NCBI GenBank assembly: GCA_029776225.1
Contig: JAKOTR010000054.1
Location: forward strand, 1-64,000
Direction: 5' to 3'
From: Acidobacteriota bacterium
Lineage (GTDB): Bacteria > Acidobacteriota > Terriglobia > Bryobacterales > Bryobacteraceae
Length of the DNA: 64,000 nucleotides
Shown here: positions 7,955-16,479 of the stretch, piece by piece
How positions within the stretch are numbered: position 1 is the first letter of the stretch
Layout of the letters: every line of letters starts with the position of its first letter
Notes under the pieces: generated by a model
The model's input: only the letters and a program-made list of their open reading frames with translations
What the model was told of the DNA's origin: nothing
Database searches by the model: none
Made by a program: the position numbers and the translations under genes

Positions 7955-9313
7955 TCAGCTCCAGAGGCGGTCCCAGGAGCGTTCCTTGTCCCACTGAGGA
8001 GTCGGCTCGAAGTAACCGGGTTCGGCCAGGTGCTGTTTGACGACTTCGTCGTTCAGCGTGATCCCGAGTCCGGGCTTCTCGGGAACCGTGATGAAGCCCT
8101 TGTTGACGATCGGCTTCTCGACGCCGTCCACCAGGTCGTTCCACCACGGCACGTCAACGGAGTGGTGCTCCAGCACGAGGAAATTCTCCGTGGCGGCGGC
8201 GCAGTGGACACTGGCGAACGTGGAGATCGGCGTGCCCGCCATGTGCATTGCCATCGGCACTCCATACTCCTGCGCCATGTCGCCGATCTTCTTGGTTTCC
8301 AGGATTCCGCCGCTCGAGGCCAGATCCGGGTGGATGATGTCCACGGCGTGCTCGCGGCACAGCACTTCGAATGGCTCTTTCAGATAGATGTCCTCGCCGG
8401 TCAGGGTCGGAATGTCGACGACGTCCGTGATCTTTTTCCAGAGGTCCGTCCGCTGCCAGGGAATCATGTCTTCCAGCCAGGCGAGGTTGTACGGCTCCAG
8501 GGCTTTGCCGAGCCGGATGCAGGAGTTGACTCCGATGTGCCCGAAGTGGTCCGCGGCGAGCGGGATATCCATGCCGACCTGCTCGCGGACGACGGCCACG
8601 TACTGTGCCAGCAGCTCAACGCCCTTGGGCGTTATCTCTATTCCCGTGAACATGTGCTCCGTGGTGCTCCGCTCAGCCGCCGTCATGCCCGACGGCATGG
8701 TCACCGTGCCCGGAATATGGGATACAAGATTGATTCCCAGATCCATCTTGAGCCAGGTGAAACCCTGGTCGCGGCGCGCCTTAAGCCGCTGGCCGAACTC
8801 CTTCGGGTCGCGGGACTGAGTGGTGTCGGCATAGCAGCGGATTCTGTCGCGGAACTTGCCGCCGAGCATCTGGTAGACGGGCACGCCGTAGGCCTTTCCC
8901 GCCAGGTCCCAGAGCGCCATTTCCACGGCGCAGACGCCGCCCGCCTGCCGCGCGTGAAAACCGAACTGCTTGATCTTGCGGAAAATCTTATCGACGTTGC
9001 AGGGGTTCTCTCCCAGTATCCTGCTCTTGAGCATCAAGGCGTAGTTCTTGCTGGCCCCATCGCGGACCTCGCCGAGGCCGTAGATGCCCTGGTTGGTGTC
9101 AATGCGGATGATCGGGCACGTCATGGGCGCCCGGCCCACGACCGCCACGCGCAGGTCGGTGATTTTCAGCTCGGAAGGTTTGGAATTTGTATTGACGTTT
9201 TGAACGGCGGCCTCCAGCGTTTCGTCCGCCCAGAACGCGGCTCCCAGAACGCCGGCCCCCGCCCGAAAGAAATTACGCCGGCTGGTGAAGTGTTTCCTGA
9301 GTGATGCTTTCAC
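7955..9313 (-). CDS. Tat-exported mandelate racemase/muconate lactonizing-family enzyme (copy A)
   Basis: 452 residues. The GTG start at 9313 is chosen because AAGGAGG lies four bases upstream. A Tat signal (SRRNFFRAGAGVLGAAF) opens the protein. The rest is an enolase-superfamily barrel: LKMD in the second strand where KxK is usual, metal ligands in AADHFGHIG, AWLEDMIPW and LTGEDIY, and a late active-site His in AMHMAGTP. The family abstracts the proton alpha to a carboxylate, giving sugar-acid dehydratases or epimerases. The last residues, DKERSWDRLWS, are identical to those of the divergent neighbour at 9464-10804. Likely a periplasmic sugar-acid dehydratase. The substrate is not deducible. 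Confidence 0.85.
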   Translation of the reverse strand: MKASLRKHFTSRRNFFRAGAGVLGAAFWADETLEAAVQNVNTNSKPSELKITDLRVAVVGRAPMTCPIIRIDTNQGIYGLGEVRDGASKNYALMLKSRILGENPCNVDKIFRKIKQFGFHARQAGGVCAVEMALWDLAGKAYGVPVYQMLGGKFRDRIRCYADTTQSRDPKEFGQRLKARRDQGFTWLKMDLGINLVSHIPGTVTMPSGMTAAERSTTEHMFTGIEITPKGVELLAQYVAVVREQVGMDIPLAADHFGHIGVNSCIRLGKALEPYNLAWLEDMIPWQRTDLWKKITDVVDIPTLTGEDIYLKEPFEVLCREHAVDIIHPDLASSGGILETKKIGDMAQEYGVPMAMHMAGTPISTFASVHCAAATENFLVLEHHSVDVPWWNDLVDGVEKPIVNKGFITVPEKPGLGITLNDEVVKQHLAEPGYFEPTPQWDKERSWDRLWS

Positions 9314-9463
9314 AGTCCCTCCTTTTCTGCCCAATAGCGCTCATTGTATGTTTCGGACGCCGCGGGCCGCAATTTCGGGTTTCGGCATCCGTTCGGCTTT
9401 TCTTCCGTGTGATATGCTGGTCCACCATGTAGCCGTTATTACCTTTGTTGAGGAGGTCCGATT

Positions 9464-10804
9464 ATGAAGCAGTCATTGAGGAAACTGATAAACCGCCGCT
9501 CGTTCCTGGGCTCAGCGGCCGGCCTGATCGGCGCCGGTTTCTGGGCCGACGAGACACTGGAAGCCGCGGTTCAAAATGTAAATACGAACTCGAAACCTTC
9601 CGACCTGAAGATCACGGATTTGCGCATCGCCGACTTGCCGAACCGGCCGATTATCCGGATCGACACCAACCAGGGCATCTACGGCCTCGGCGAAGTCCGC
9701 GACGGCGCCAGCAAAACTTACGCCTTGATGCTCAAGAGCAGGATACTCGGCGAGAACCCCTGCAACGTCGATAAGATTTTCCGCAAGATCAAACAGTTCG
9801 GTTTCCACGCTCGCCAGGCGGGCGGTGTCTGTGGGATCGAAATGGCGCTCTGGGATCTGGCCGGCAAGGCTTACAACGTGCCCGTCTACCAGATGCTCGG
9901 CGGCAAGTTCCGCGACCGGATCCGCATCTACTGCGACACCCCGGAGGCGCGCGATCCCAAGGAATTCGAAGCGCGGCTAAAGAAGCGCCTTGCGGACGGG
10001 TTCACGTTCTTCAAAATGGACATCGGCATAGGAGTGCTCCGCAATATCCCCGGCACGGTGACCATGCCGGCAGGTATGTCCAGGGCCGAACGGGACATGA
10101 CCGAGCACATGTTCACCGGCATCGAAATCACCGATAAGGGCATTGCGATCATGGCCGAACGCGTCGCCCAGGTGCGCGAGATCATCGGGTGGGAGATCCC
10201 GCTCGGCACCGACCACTTCGGCCATATCGGCGTGAACTCCTGCATCCGCCTCGGCAAGGCTTTCGAGAAATTCAATCTGGCCTGGATGGAGGATTTCATC
10301 CCCTGGTACCGCACCGAGCTCTGGAAGAAAATCACCGATTCCATCGATGTCCCGACGATGACCGGCGAAGACATTTATCTGAAGGAGCCCTTCGAGAAGC
10401 TCTGCCGCGAGCATGCCGTCGATATCATCCAGCCCGATCTGGCCTCGAGCGGCGGTATTCTCGAAACCAAGAAGATCGGTGACATGGCCCAGGAGTACGG
10501 CGTCCCGATGGTGCTGCACATGGCGGGCTCGCCGATCGCCGCGTTTGCCAGCGTCCACTGCGCCGCCGCCACCGAGAATTTCCTCGTGTGCGAAAACCAC
10601 TCGGTAGACCAGCCGACCTGGGGCGACATCGTGGACGGCGTCGAGAAGCCGATTGTGAACAAGGGCTACATCAAGGTCCCCGATGGCCCCGGGCTCGGCA
10701 TCACGCTGAACGAAGAGGCTCTCCGGAAGCAGGTTCGCGGAGGCTACTTCGAGCCCACGCCTGAGTGGGACAAAGAACGCTCCTGGGACCGCCTCTGGAG
10801 CTAG
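9464..10804 (+). CDS. Tat-exported mandelate racemase/muconate lactonizing-family enzyme (copy B)
   Basis: 446 residues. The ATG is preceded by GAGGAGG at a 7-base spacing. The Tat-type N-terminus is NRRSFLGSAAGLIGAGF. The barrel carries the same ligand set as copy A: FKMDIGIG, GTDHFGHIG, AWMEDFIPW, MTGEDIY and LHMAGSP. It shares long identical blocks with copy A (by eye roughly three quarters of positions), including ETLEAAVQNVNTNSKPS and KIFRKIKQFGFHARQAGGVC. The main differences are a shorter loop before the first metal strand (no counterpart to VVGRAPMTC) and scattered active-site-loop changes. The two genes are divergent across 150 bases, so they probably share a control region. Confidence 0.85.
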   Translation: MKQSLRKLINRRSFLGSAAGLIGAGFWADETLEAAVQNVNTNSKPSDLKITDLRIADLPNRPIIRIDTNQGIYGLGEVRDGASKTYALMLKSRILGENPCNVDKIFRKIKQFGFHARQAGGVCGIEMALWDLAGKAYNVPVYQMLGGKFRDRIRIYCDTPEARDPKEFEARLKKRLADGFTFFKMDIGIGVLRNIPGTVTMPAGMSRAERDMTEHMFTGIEITDKGIAIMAERVAQVREIIGWEIPLGTDHFGHIGVNSCIRLGKAFEKFNLAWMEDFIPWYRTELWKKITDSIDVPTMTGEDIYLKEPFEKLCREHAVDIIQPDLASSGGILETKKIGDMAQEYGVPMVLHMAGSPIAAFASVHCAAATENFLVCENHSVDQPTWGDIVDGVEKPIVNKGYIKVPDGPGLGITLNEEALRKQVRGGYFEPTPEWDKERSWDRLWS

Positions 10805-10940
10805 GTCCGTTTCACAGGTGAACTGACATCCTCGCGCGACGGCGCCGGTGGTAAGCAAGCGCTAGCAGTGCAACTCCGCCGGCGCCCAGCACTCACCCCG
10901 CGGCGCGCCGCTGCGCCATTTTCGGGCAATAATAAGTGTA

Positions 10941-11438
10941 GTGCTGCCGAACCTGATCCGAGCGCTGTCGGAGCATTGGCAGGAGATCGCCGCGGAAGCC
11001 ATCCGGCGAATCCGGCGTGACAAAAGCCTTCCCGAAATGAGCCGGTATCCGGAAGCCAATCTCCGCGAACGGGCGCGCGCGATCTTGGAGCACCTCGATG
11101 CCTTCCTCACCTCCAGCGAAAGCGAGATCGCGGAGCATTACGAACGCCTGGGAAAGACCCGCTTTGAAGAGGGCGTACGGCTTCACGAACTGGTGCGCTC
11201 GCTGCAAATCGTAAAGCGCAGCATGCTCGAGTATGCGGGCAGGCAGGGCATAACGGGTCCCCTCGACGCCTACGCCGAAGAGGAACTCGAGTTTGCCGTT
11301 GACCGCATGTTCGACCGGATGATCTATTCCGTTGTGCGCGGCTACGAGCGGGCCTTCAGGGAGGCGCCCTCCCGGTTCGGCTCGATGATACCGAAGCCCC
11401 AAAAGGAGCCCGAGTTTCGCGGCCCGTCTCCCTTTTAA
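10941..11438 (+). CDS. RsbRD N-terminal-domain protein (stand-alone sensor)
   Basis: 165 residues from GTG 10941, all helical. The segment RFEEGVRLHELVRSLQIVKR, then MLEYAGRQGITGPLDAYAEE and a final VVRGYERAF, match the RsbRD N-terminal domain, a globin-like helical sensor normally fused to STAS in RsbR co-antagonists of the stressosome. Here there is no STAS domain and no rsb neighbours, so it is a solitary sensor or adaptor. The 136 bases before it hold an inverted GGCGCCGG/CCGGCGCC pair. The family call is from the motif pattern. The function is unknown. Confidence 0.6.
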   Translation: MLPNLIRALSEHWQEIAAEAIRRIRRDKSLPEMSRYPEANLRERARAILEHLDAFLTSSESEIAEHYERLGKTRFEEGVRLHELVRSLQIVKRSMLEYAGRQGITGPLDAYAEEELEFAVDRMFDRMIYSVVRGYERAFREAPSRFGSMIPKPQKEPEFRGPSPF

Positions 11439-11479
11439 AACCGCAGGCAGCGCTAGGATATTCCCAGGAGGGTCCGGAG

Positions 11480-12661
11480 ATGTCCACGCCTATCGGGCAG
11501 GCGGAAAGCCCTGTGCGGCCGCTTACGGTTCTAAGCGAAGAGGAAAAAATGTTCCAGCAGGCGGTCCGCCGGTTCGCCCGCGATGAAATCGCTCCGCGTG
11601 CCCGCGAGATGGACGAGGCCGGAGCGTTCCGTCAGGATCTGCTGAAAAAATTCTTCGAGCTGGGACTGATGGGCATTGAGGCGCCCGAAGAGTACGGCGG
11701 ACAGGCCGGCACTCTTTTTCAGGCCGTGCTCGCCGTCGAGGAGCTGGCCGCGGTGGACGCCTCCGCCGCGGTGATTGTGGACGTTCAGAACACGCTGGTG
11801 CTGAACGCTCTGCTGCGGTGGGGCAGCGACGATCAGAAGCGCCGGTACGTGCCCCGGCTCGCCCAAGACACGGTGGGCGCATACGCGCTTTCGGAAGCGG
11901 GCGCCGGCTCGGATGCCTTCGCGCTAGCCACCCGCGCCGTCGAGCAGGGCGGCGATTACATCCTGAACGGCCGGAAGCTCTGGATCACGAACGGCTACGA
12001 GGCCGCCATCTTCCTGGTGTTCGCCAACGCGGACCCTGACGCCGGGTACCGGGGCATCACCTGCTTCATCGTGGAACGTGGATTTCCCGGCTTTTCCATC
12101 GGCAAGAAGGAGGACAAGCTCGGCATACGCGCATCTTCCACCTGCGAGCTGATCCTGGACAACTGCCGCGTTCCAAAAGCGAACATGATGGGAGAAAAAG
12201 GCCGGGGCTACAAGATCGCCATCGAGACGCTGAACGAGGGCCGCATCGGCATCGGCGCGCAGATGGTGGGTTTGGCCCGCGGCGCGCTGGAGCTGGCAAC
12301 TACGTACGCGCAGGAACGCAAGCAGTTCGGAAAACCGATCGCCGATTTCCAGGCTGTTCAAATGGACCTGGCGCGCATGGCGACCGATGTGGAAGCGGCG
12401 CGCCTGCTGGTCTACAACGCCGCGCGGCTGCGCGATGCCGGATTCCCGTTCACGCAGGAAGCCGCCATGGCGAAGTACTTCGCGTCGCAGATCGCCGAAT
12501 CGGTCGCCTCGCGAGCGCTGGAGATTTTCGGCGGAGTCGGATTCACTCGCGATTATCCAATCGAGAGGTATTACCGGGACGCTAAGATAGGCCGCATTTA
12601 CGAAGGCACCAGCAACATGCAATTGCTTACCATCGCCAAGCACGTGTTGGGTAAGAGATGA
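11480..12661 (+). CDS. Acyl-CoA dehydrogenase (short/branched-chain type)
   Basis: 393 residues, a full-length FAD acyl-CoA dehydrogenase. Visible blocks are the N-terminal helical domain (FARDEIAPRAREMDEAGAF), the FAD-binding YALSEAGAGSDAFAL and LWITNG strands, the CoA region and the C-terminal bundle with RKQFGKPIADFQAVQ. The catalytic base is E375 in IYEGTSNMQ, the position used by short- and medium-chain enzymes. It carries out the first step of beta-oxidation or of branched-chain amino-acid breakdown. The SD is AGGAGGG, 7-8 bases upstream. The stop overlaps the next start by four bases. No ETF or thiolase genes are nearby, so the chain-length class is uncertain. Confidence 0.92.
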   Translation: MSTPIGQAESPVRPLTVLSEEEKMFQQAVRRFARDEIAPRAREMDEAGAFRQDLLKKFFELGLMGIEAPEEYGGQAGTLFQAVLAVEELAAVDASAAVIVDVQNTLVLNALLRWGSDDQKRRYVPRLAQDTVGAYALSEAGAGSDAFALATRAVEQGGDYILNGRKLWITNGYEAAIFLVFANADPDAGYRGITCFIVERGFPGFSIGKKEDKLGIRASSTCELILDNCRVPKANMMGEKGRGYKIAIETLNEGRIGIGAQMVGLARGALELATTYAQERKQFGKPIADFQAVQMDLARMATDVEAARLLVYNAARLRDAGFPFTQEAAMAKYFASQIAESVASRALEIFGGVGFTRDYPIERYYRDAKIGRIYEGTSNMQLLTIAKHVLGKR

Positions 12662-13704
12662 CGGCGTTTCGCGTGGGGATCGCGCTGCTGTGGCTGCTGC
12701 CCGCGGCGGCGCAGCATCCCGTTTTTGTTCCCAAGCGTTTTGCCGTGCCGGCGGGCGAGCGGATCGCGGGCGCGGCGCTGCACGGGGGAAAACTCATTAC
12801 CTGGGGTGACCGCCTGCTGGAATGGAGCCTGCCGGACGGCCGCATGCGCGTACTCGCGGACCGCCTCGATAATCCGGGGGCGGCGGGTTGCTTCCTCGAC
12901 GTCAACAACGACGGCCTTGACGACCTCGTGCTGGTCGAGGGCGAACGCCTCGTCTGGCGCGCCGCGCCCTCCTGGAAGCCGGCCGTGATCGCAACCGGGA
13001 TCGAGACTCCCGATTTGCTTCCAGTCACGCTCTTCGGCCGGCGCGGCGTCCTGACGGTTCACAAATACGCGCAGGTCAGATTCTACGAGGTTCCGGCGGA
13101 GATTGGGGGGCAGTGGCAAGAGTACGATATCTATTCCATCTACACGCCCTCGCGGCAGGCGGGACTGCTGCAGGCGGACGTCGATGGCGACGGCCGCACG
13201 GATATCCTCTGCGGCAATTACTGGATCCGTAGTCCGGAGAGTTTTGAATTGCCCTGGCGGCTGTTCGCCATCAACGGCTACACCGAGACGTCGGCATCGG
13301 CCACCTTGCGGCTGGCGCTGGCGGACGGCAGACTCGTGGTGAGCCAGGGTGAGATGCCGAACGCGCGTCTGGCGCTATTCGAAAAGCCGGCCGATCCGCG
13401 GGAGCCGTGGAGGGAACGCCGCCTGGATGCGGATTTGAAGCTGGAGAAACCGCGCGCGCTCGCGGCTGCCGATTTCGACGGCGACGGGCGCGCGGGCATC
13501 ATTGCCGGTGAAAACGGCGGACCGGATTCCCGGCTGCTGTTCTTCGAGAGCGCGGAGAATTTCAAACCCCGAGAAATCGGCCGCGGCGGCCCGATGCACA
13601 CCGCGTTCGCCCTGGACGGCGGGATAGTCACCGTCGGCCCCGCGTCCATCACGTTCTGGGTGCGGCAGCCCTACGGCTCCGAGGGCGCCGGCTCGCGCAG
13701 ATAA
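12658..13704 (+). CDS. Secreted VCBS/FG-GAP repeat protein
   Basis: 348 residues with a short signal peptide (FRVGIALLWLLPAAAQ). At least three calcium-loop repeats of the FG-GAP/VCBS type are visible: DVNNDGLDDLVLVEG, DVDGDGRTDILCGNY and DFDGDGRAGIIAGENG, spaced as the blades of a beta-propeller. Such proteins are exported and often bind carbohydrate or other surfaces. The start overlaps the acyl-CoA dehydrogenase stop by four bases, an unexpected functional pairing. The 3' end overlaps the convergent cupin gene by 34 bases. Confidence 0.75.
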   Translation: MTAFRVGIALLWLLPAAAQHPVFVPKRFAVPAGERIAGAALHGGKLITWGDRLLEWSLPDGRMRVLADRLDNPGAAGCFLDVNNDGLDDLVLVEGERLVWRAAPSWKPAVIATGIETPDLLPVTLFGRRGVLTVHKYAQVRFYEVPAEIGGQWQEYDIYSIYTPSRQAGLLQADVDGDGRTDILCGNYWIRSPESFELPWRLFAINGYTETSASATLRLALADGRLVVSQGEMPNARLALFEKPADPREPWRERRLDADLKLEKPRALAAADFDGDGRAGIIAGENGGPDSRLLFFESAENFKPREIGRGGPMHTAFALDGGIVTVGPASITFWVRQPYGSEGAGSRR

Positions 13705-14036
13705 GCGTCGTCGCCGCGCATCCAGTCGTGGCGCGGCGGCGCGAAAAGGTCCACCGCCATGCTGTCTTCAAGCGCCTCGACGCGGTGGGGCAAATCCGGC
13801 TCGAGCACAAGCGCCTGGCCCGCCTCCATCAAGACTTCGCGCCCGTCCACCAGGAACCGCAGCCGCCCGGACTGCAACAGAGTGATCTGCTCGCTTACAT
13901 GGCGGTGTTCGGGAACCACGGCGCCCTTTTTCAAGTGGATCTGAGCCACCGTCAGGTTGCCGGCGTGAATCGCCTGGCGGCAGCAGAGGGGATTCAACTG
14001 CTCCTTTTCAATGCGGTCCCACTGGTATAGCTTCAT
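13671..14036 (-). CDS. Small cupin-domain protein
   Basis: 121 residues from the ATG at 14036 (MKLYQWDRIE). A single conserved cupin barrel: motif 1 contains E43, H44, H46 and E49 (VPEHRHVSEQ), and motif 2 supplies H84 in PDLPHRVEA, giving the usual metal site. Single-domain cupins of this size bind metals and small sugars or acids, or act as isomerases. The gene is divergent from rmlA with 57 bases between the starts, so it may share that promoter region. The specific function cannot be read from the sequence. Confidence 0.8.
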   Translation of the reverse strand: MKLYQWDRIEKEQLNPLCCRQAIHAGNLTVAQIHLKKGAVVPEHRHVSEQITLLQSGRLRFLVDGREVLMEAGQALVLEPDLPHRVEALEDSMAVDLFAPPRHDWMRGDDAYLREPAPSEP

Positions 14037-14093
14037 AGCTCGGCGAAGAGCGATTGTATCACTCCGAAAAATCGCGTTGTATGATGGAGCAAT

Positions 14094-14855
14094 ATGAAGG
14101 GTGTCGTGCTTGCGGGCGGAACCGGGAGCAGGCTGTCTCCCCTGACGAAGATCACTAACAAGCACCTGTTACCGGTGTACGACAGGCCGATGATTTACTA
14201 TCCGATTCAAACCCTGGTGGATGCCGGTATTCGCGATATTATGATCGTCACCGGCGGCAGAAATGCGGGGGATTTTCTGCGGCTGCTGGGGAACGGAAAG
14301 GAATTCGGCCTCGCGCACCTGAATTACTCCTACCAGGAAGGCGAAGGGGGTATCGCGGAAGCGCTCGCGCTGGCGGAACATTTCGCCGACGGCGACACGA
14401 TCTGCGTGATACTCGGCGACAACATCATCGAAGGCAGCATCCGCGGCGCGGTCGAGGCGTTCGAGCGGCAGGGACGCGGCGCGCGCATTTTGCTGAAGGA
14501 AGTGCCCGACGCGGAGCGCTTCGGCGTGGCCGAGATCGAAGGAGACCGCATCATAGGGATCGAAGAGAAGCCCGCGCGCCCGAAGTCGAGATACGCCGTC
14601 ACCGGCATTTACATGTACGATTCGACGGTGTTCGACAAGATCCGCACGCTGGTGCCTTCCGAGCGCGGCGAACTGGAAATTACCGACGTAAATAACGCTT
14701 ATATCCGCGAGAATGCAATGACTTTTTCTTTCCTCGAGGGCTGGTGGACCGACGCCGGCACTTTCGATTCCCTGCTCCGCGCCGGCAACCTGGTGGCGCA
14801 AACGCGGCGGGCTCAAGCCGCGCGGGCGCAGGCTGTTGAGGTCGCAGGGCGCTGA
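14094..14855 (+). CDS. rmlA: Glucose-1-phosphate thymidylyltransferase-type nucleotidyltransferase
   Basis: 253 residues, shorter than the 290-residue E. coli RmlA and closer to the short form seen in archaea and many soil bacteria. It carries the nucleotide signature VVLAGGTGSRLSPLTKITNK, the Mg-binding D109 in ILGDNIIEG, and GIEEKPARPKS. It joins glucose-1-phosphate and dTTP to give dTDP-glucose, the entry to deoxysugars. GGAG lies a few bases before the ATG. It is followed without a gap by the epimerase and dehydratase genes, so the order is rmlA-C-B. No rmlD is present in the window. Confidence 0.9.
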   Translation: MKGVVLAGGTGSRLSPLTKITNKHLLPVYDRPMIYYPIQTLVDAGIRDIMIVTGGRNAGDFLRLLGNGKEFGLAHLNYSYQEGEGGIAEALALAEHFADGDTICVILGDNIIEGSIRGAVEAFERQGRGARILLKEVPDAERFGVAEIEGDRIIGIEEKPARPKSRYAVTGIYMYDSTVFDKIRTLVPSERGELEITDVNNAYIRENAMTFSFLEGWWTDAGTFDSLLRAGNLVAQTRRAQAARAQAVEVAGR

Positions 14856-15442
14856 TGTCGAGCGAATCCGCAGCGAAGCCGGCCAGAATCCAGATCGCCG
14901 CCCACGAAGGGCTCGTGCTCGCGTACCCGAGTTGCGAGAAGGGCATCGGCAAGGTCATTCAGTCTCCGGAATCGCCCGATCTCATTGCCGGGGTCCGCAT
15001 CAACCCGAACCGGATTTTTCCCGACGATCGCGGTTACTTCATGGAGGTGATGCGTTCGGGTTGCGAACTCGTCGCCGGCTTTCCCGCCGAGAGCACGCAG
15101 GTTTCCGCCTCGCTCAGCTACCCAGGCACGATCAAGGCTTTCCATTACCACCTGCGCCAGCGCGATTGTTGGACGCCGGCAGTCGGCATGCTGCAAGTTG
15201 CTCTCGTCGACTTGCGCGAGGGTTCGCCGACCTTTGGCGTGCGCAACACGATCTACGCCGGAGCGCTGCGCCCCTGGCAGATCCTCGTGCCGGCCGGCGT
15301 GGCCCACGGCTACAAAGTGATCGGAACGGAGCCCGCCGTCCTCGTCTACGTCACGGACCGTTTTTACGATCCCTCCGACGAGGGCCGCCTGGCTTACAAC
15401 GATCCGCGCATCAACTACGATTGGGAGACGCAGCATAAGTGA
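14855..15442 (+). CDS. RmlC-like dTDP-4-keto-6-deoxyhexose epimerase with altered active site
   Basis: 195 residues. The start overlaps the rmlA stop by one base. The C-terminal two thirds are the RmlC jelly roll: PNRIFPDDRGYFMEV, VALVDLREGSPTFG, WQILVPAGVAHGYKV and VTDRFYDPSDEGRLAYNDP. Against the standard RLHYQ active site the strand here reads GTIKAFHYHL. The catalytic His (H97) and the Tyr (Y165) are kept, but the usual Arg is K94 and the following catalytic Lys position falls in RDCWTP. About 30 extra residues precede the domain. It may be a 3- or 5-epimerase of altered specificity, or inactive. Fold and context are firm, the exact reaction is not. Confidence 0.75.
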   Translation: MSSESAAKPARIQIAAHEGLVLAYPSCEKGIGKVIQSPESPDLIAGVRINPNRIFPDDRGYFMEVMRSGCELVAGFPAESTQVSASLSYPGTIKAFHYHLRQRDCWTPAVGMLQVALVDLREGSPTFGVRNTIYAGALRPWQILVPAGVAHGYKVIGTEPAVLVYVTDRFYDPSDEGRLAYNDPRINYDWETQHK

Positions 15443-16461
15443 GACTTCTGGTTACGGGAGGGGCGGGCTTCATCGGTTCGGCCTTCATCCGGCTGGTGCT
15501 GGGCACGAACCCGTCGGTAAGCATTCTGAATCTCGACAAGCTCACCTACGCCGGCAACCTGGAAAACCTCGAATGCGTGGCCGGCAATCCGCGCTACCGG
15601 TTCGTGCGCGGAGATATCTGCGACACCGCGCTGGTCAATCGCGTGTTGGAGGAATGGCCCGTTGACGCCATCGTGCACTTCGCGGCCGAGTCGCACGTCG
15701 ATCGCAGCATTCTCTCGCCGGAGCCCGTTTTCGAAACGAACCTGCGCGGAACCTTTACGCTGCTCGAGGCGGCCAGAAGGCGGCGCGTGCAGCGCTTCCT
15801 CCACGTTTCCACCGACGAAGTGTACGGCAGCATTCCGGAGCCTTACGCGGCCGATGAGAGCTATCCGCTGAGGCCGGCCAGCCCGTATTCGGCAAGCAAG
15901 GCCGGTTCCGATCTGCTCGCGCTTTCCTACTTCACGACGTACCGTCTTCCCGTCGTAGTCACGCGGGCTTCGAACAACTACGGCCCATACCAGTTTCCGG
16001 AAAAGCTGATCCCGCTCATGATCTCCAACGCGCTGGAAGGCAAACCGCTGCCGGTCTACGGAGATGGCATGAACGTGCGCGACTGGCTGTACGTGGACGA
16101 TCATTGCCGCGCCATTCTGGCGGCGCTCGAAAAGGGACGCGAAGGCGAGGTGTACAACATCGGCGGCAATTGCTCGCTTCCAAACATCGAAGTCGTGCGG
16201 AAGATTCTCAAAGCGACCGGCCGGGGCGAAGACCTGATCCGCTTCGTCACAGACCGGCCGGGCCACGACCGCCGCTACGCGCTTTCGAGCGAAAAGATCA
16301 TGCGCGAGACCGGATGGTCCCCGCAAGTTGCCTTCGAAAACGGGATCCAGCAAACGATTGCCTGGTATCAGGAGAATGCGGGCTGGGTCGCGCGCGTGAA
16401 GTCGGGTGAATATCAGAACTACTATGCGCTGAACTACGGTAGCCGCGAAGAGATCCGGTGA
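15439..16461 (+). CDS. rmlB: dTDP-glucose 4,6-dehydratase
   Basis: 340 residues from a GTG that overlaps the previous stop (GTGA). An extended SDR with the NAD motif TGGAGFIGSAF (residues 6-16), the catalytic triplet T125-D126-E127 in HVSTDEVYGS, the YxxxK pair Y150/K154 in PYSASKAGSD, and the substrate region SNNYGPYQFPEKLIPLMI. It converts dTDP-glucose to dTDP-4-keto-6-deoxyglucose. Together with rmlA it supplies the deoxysugar precursor for the glycosyltransferases that follow. Confidence 0.95.
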   Translation: MRLLVTGGAGFIGSAFIRLVLGTNPSVSILNLDKLTYAGNLENLECVAGNPRYRFVRGDICDTALVNRVLEEWPVDAIVHFAAESHVDRSILSPEPVFETNLRGTFTLLEAARRRRVQRFLHVSTDEVYGSIPEPYAADESYPLRPASPYSASKAGSDLLALSYFTTYRLPVVVTRASNNYGPYQFPEKLIPLMISNALEGKPLPVYGDGMNVRDWLYVDDHCRAILAALEKGREGEVYNIGGNCSLPNIEVVRKILKATGRGEDLIRFVTDRPGHDRRYALSSEKIMRETGWSPQVAFENGIQQTIAWYQENAGWVARVKSGEYQNYYALNYGSREEIR

Positions 16462-16479
16462 AGAGCGCGGCGCCCCGCC

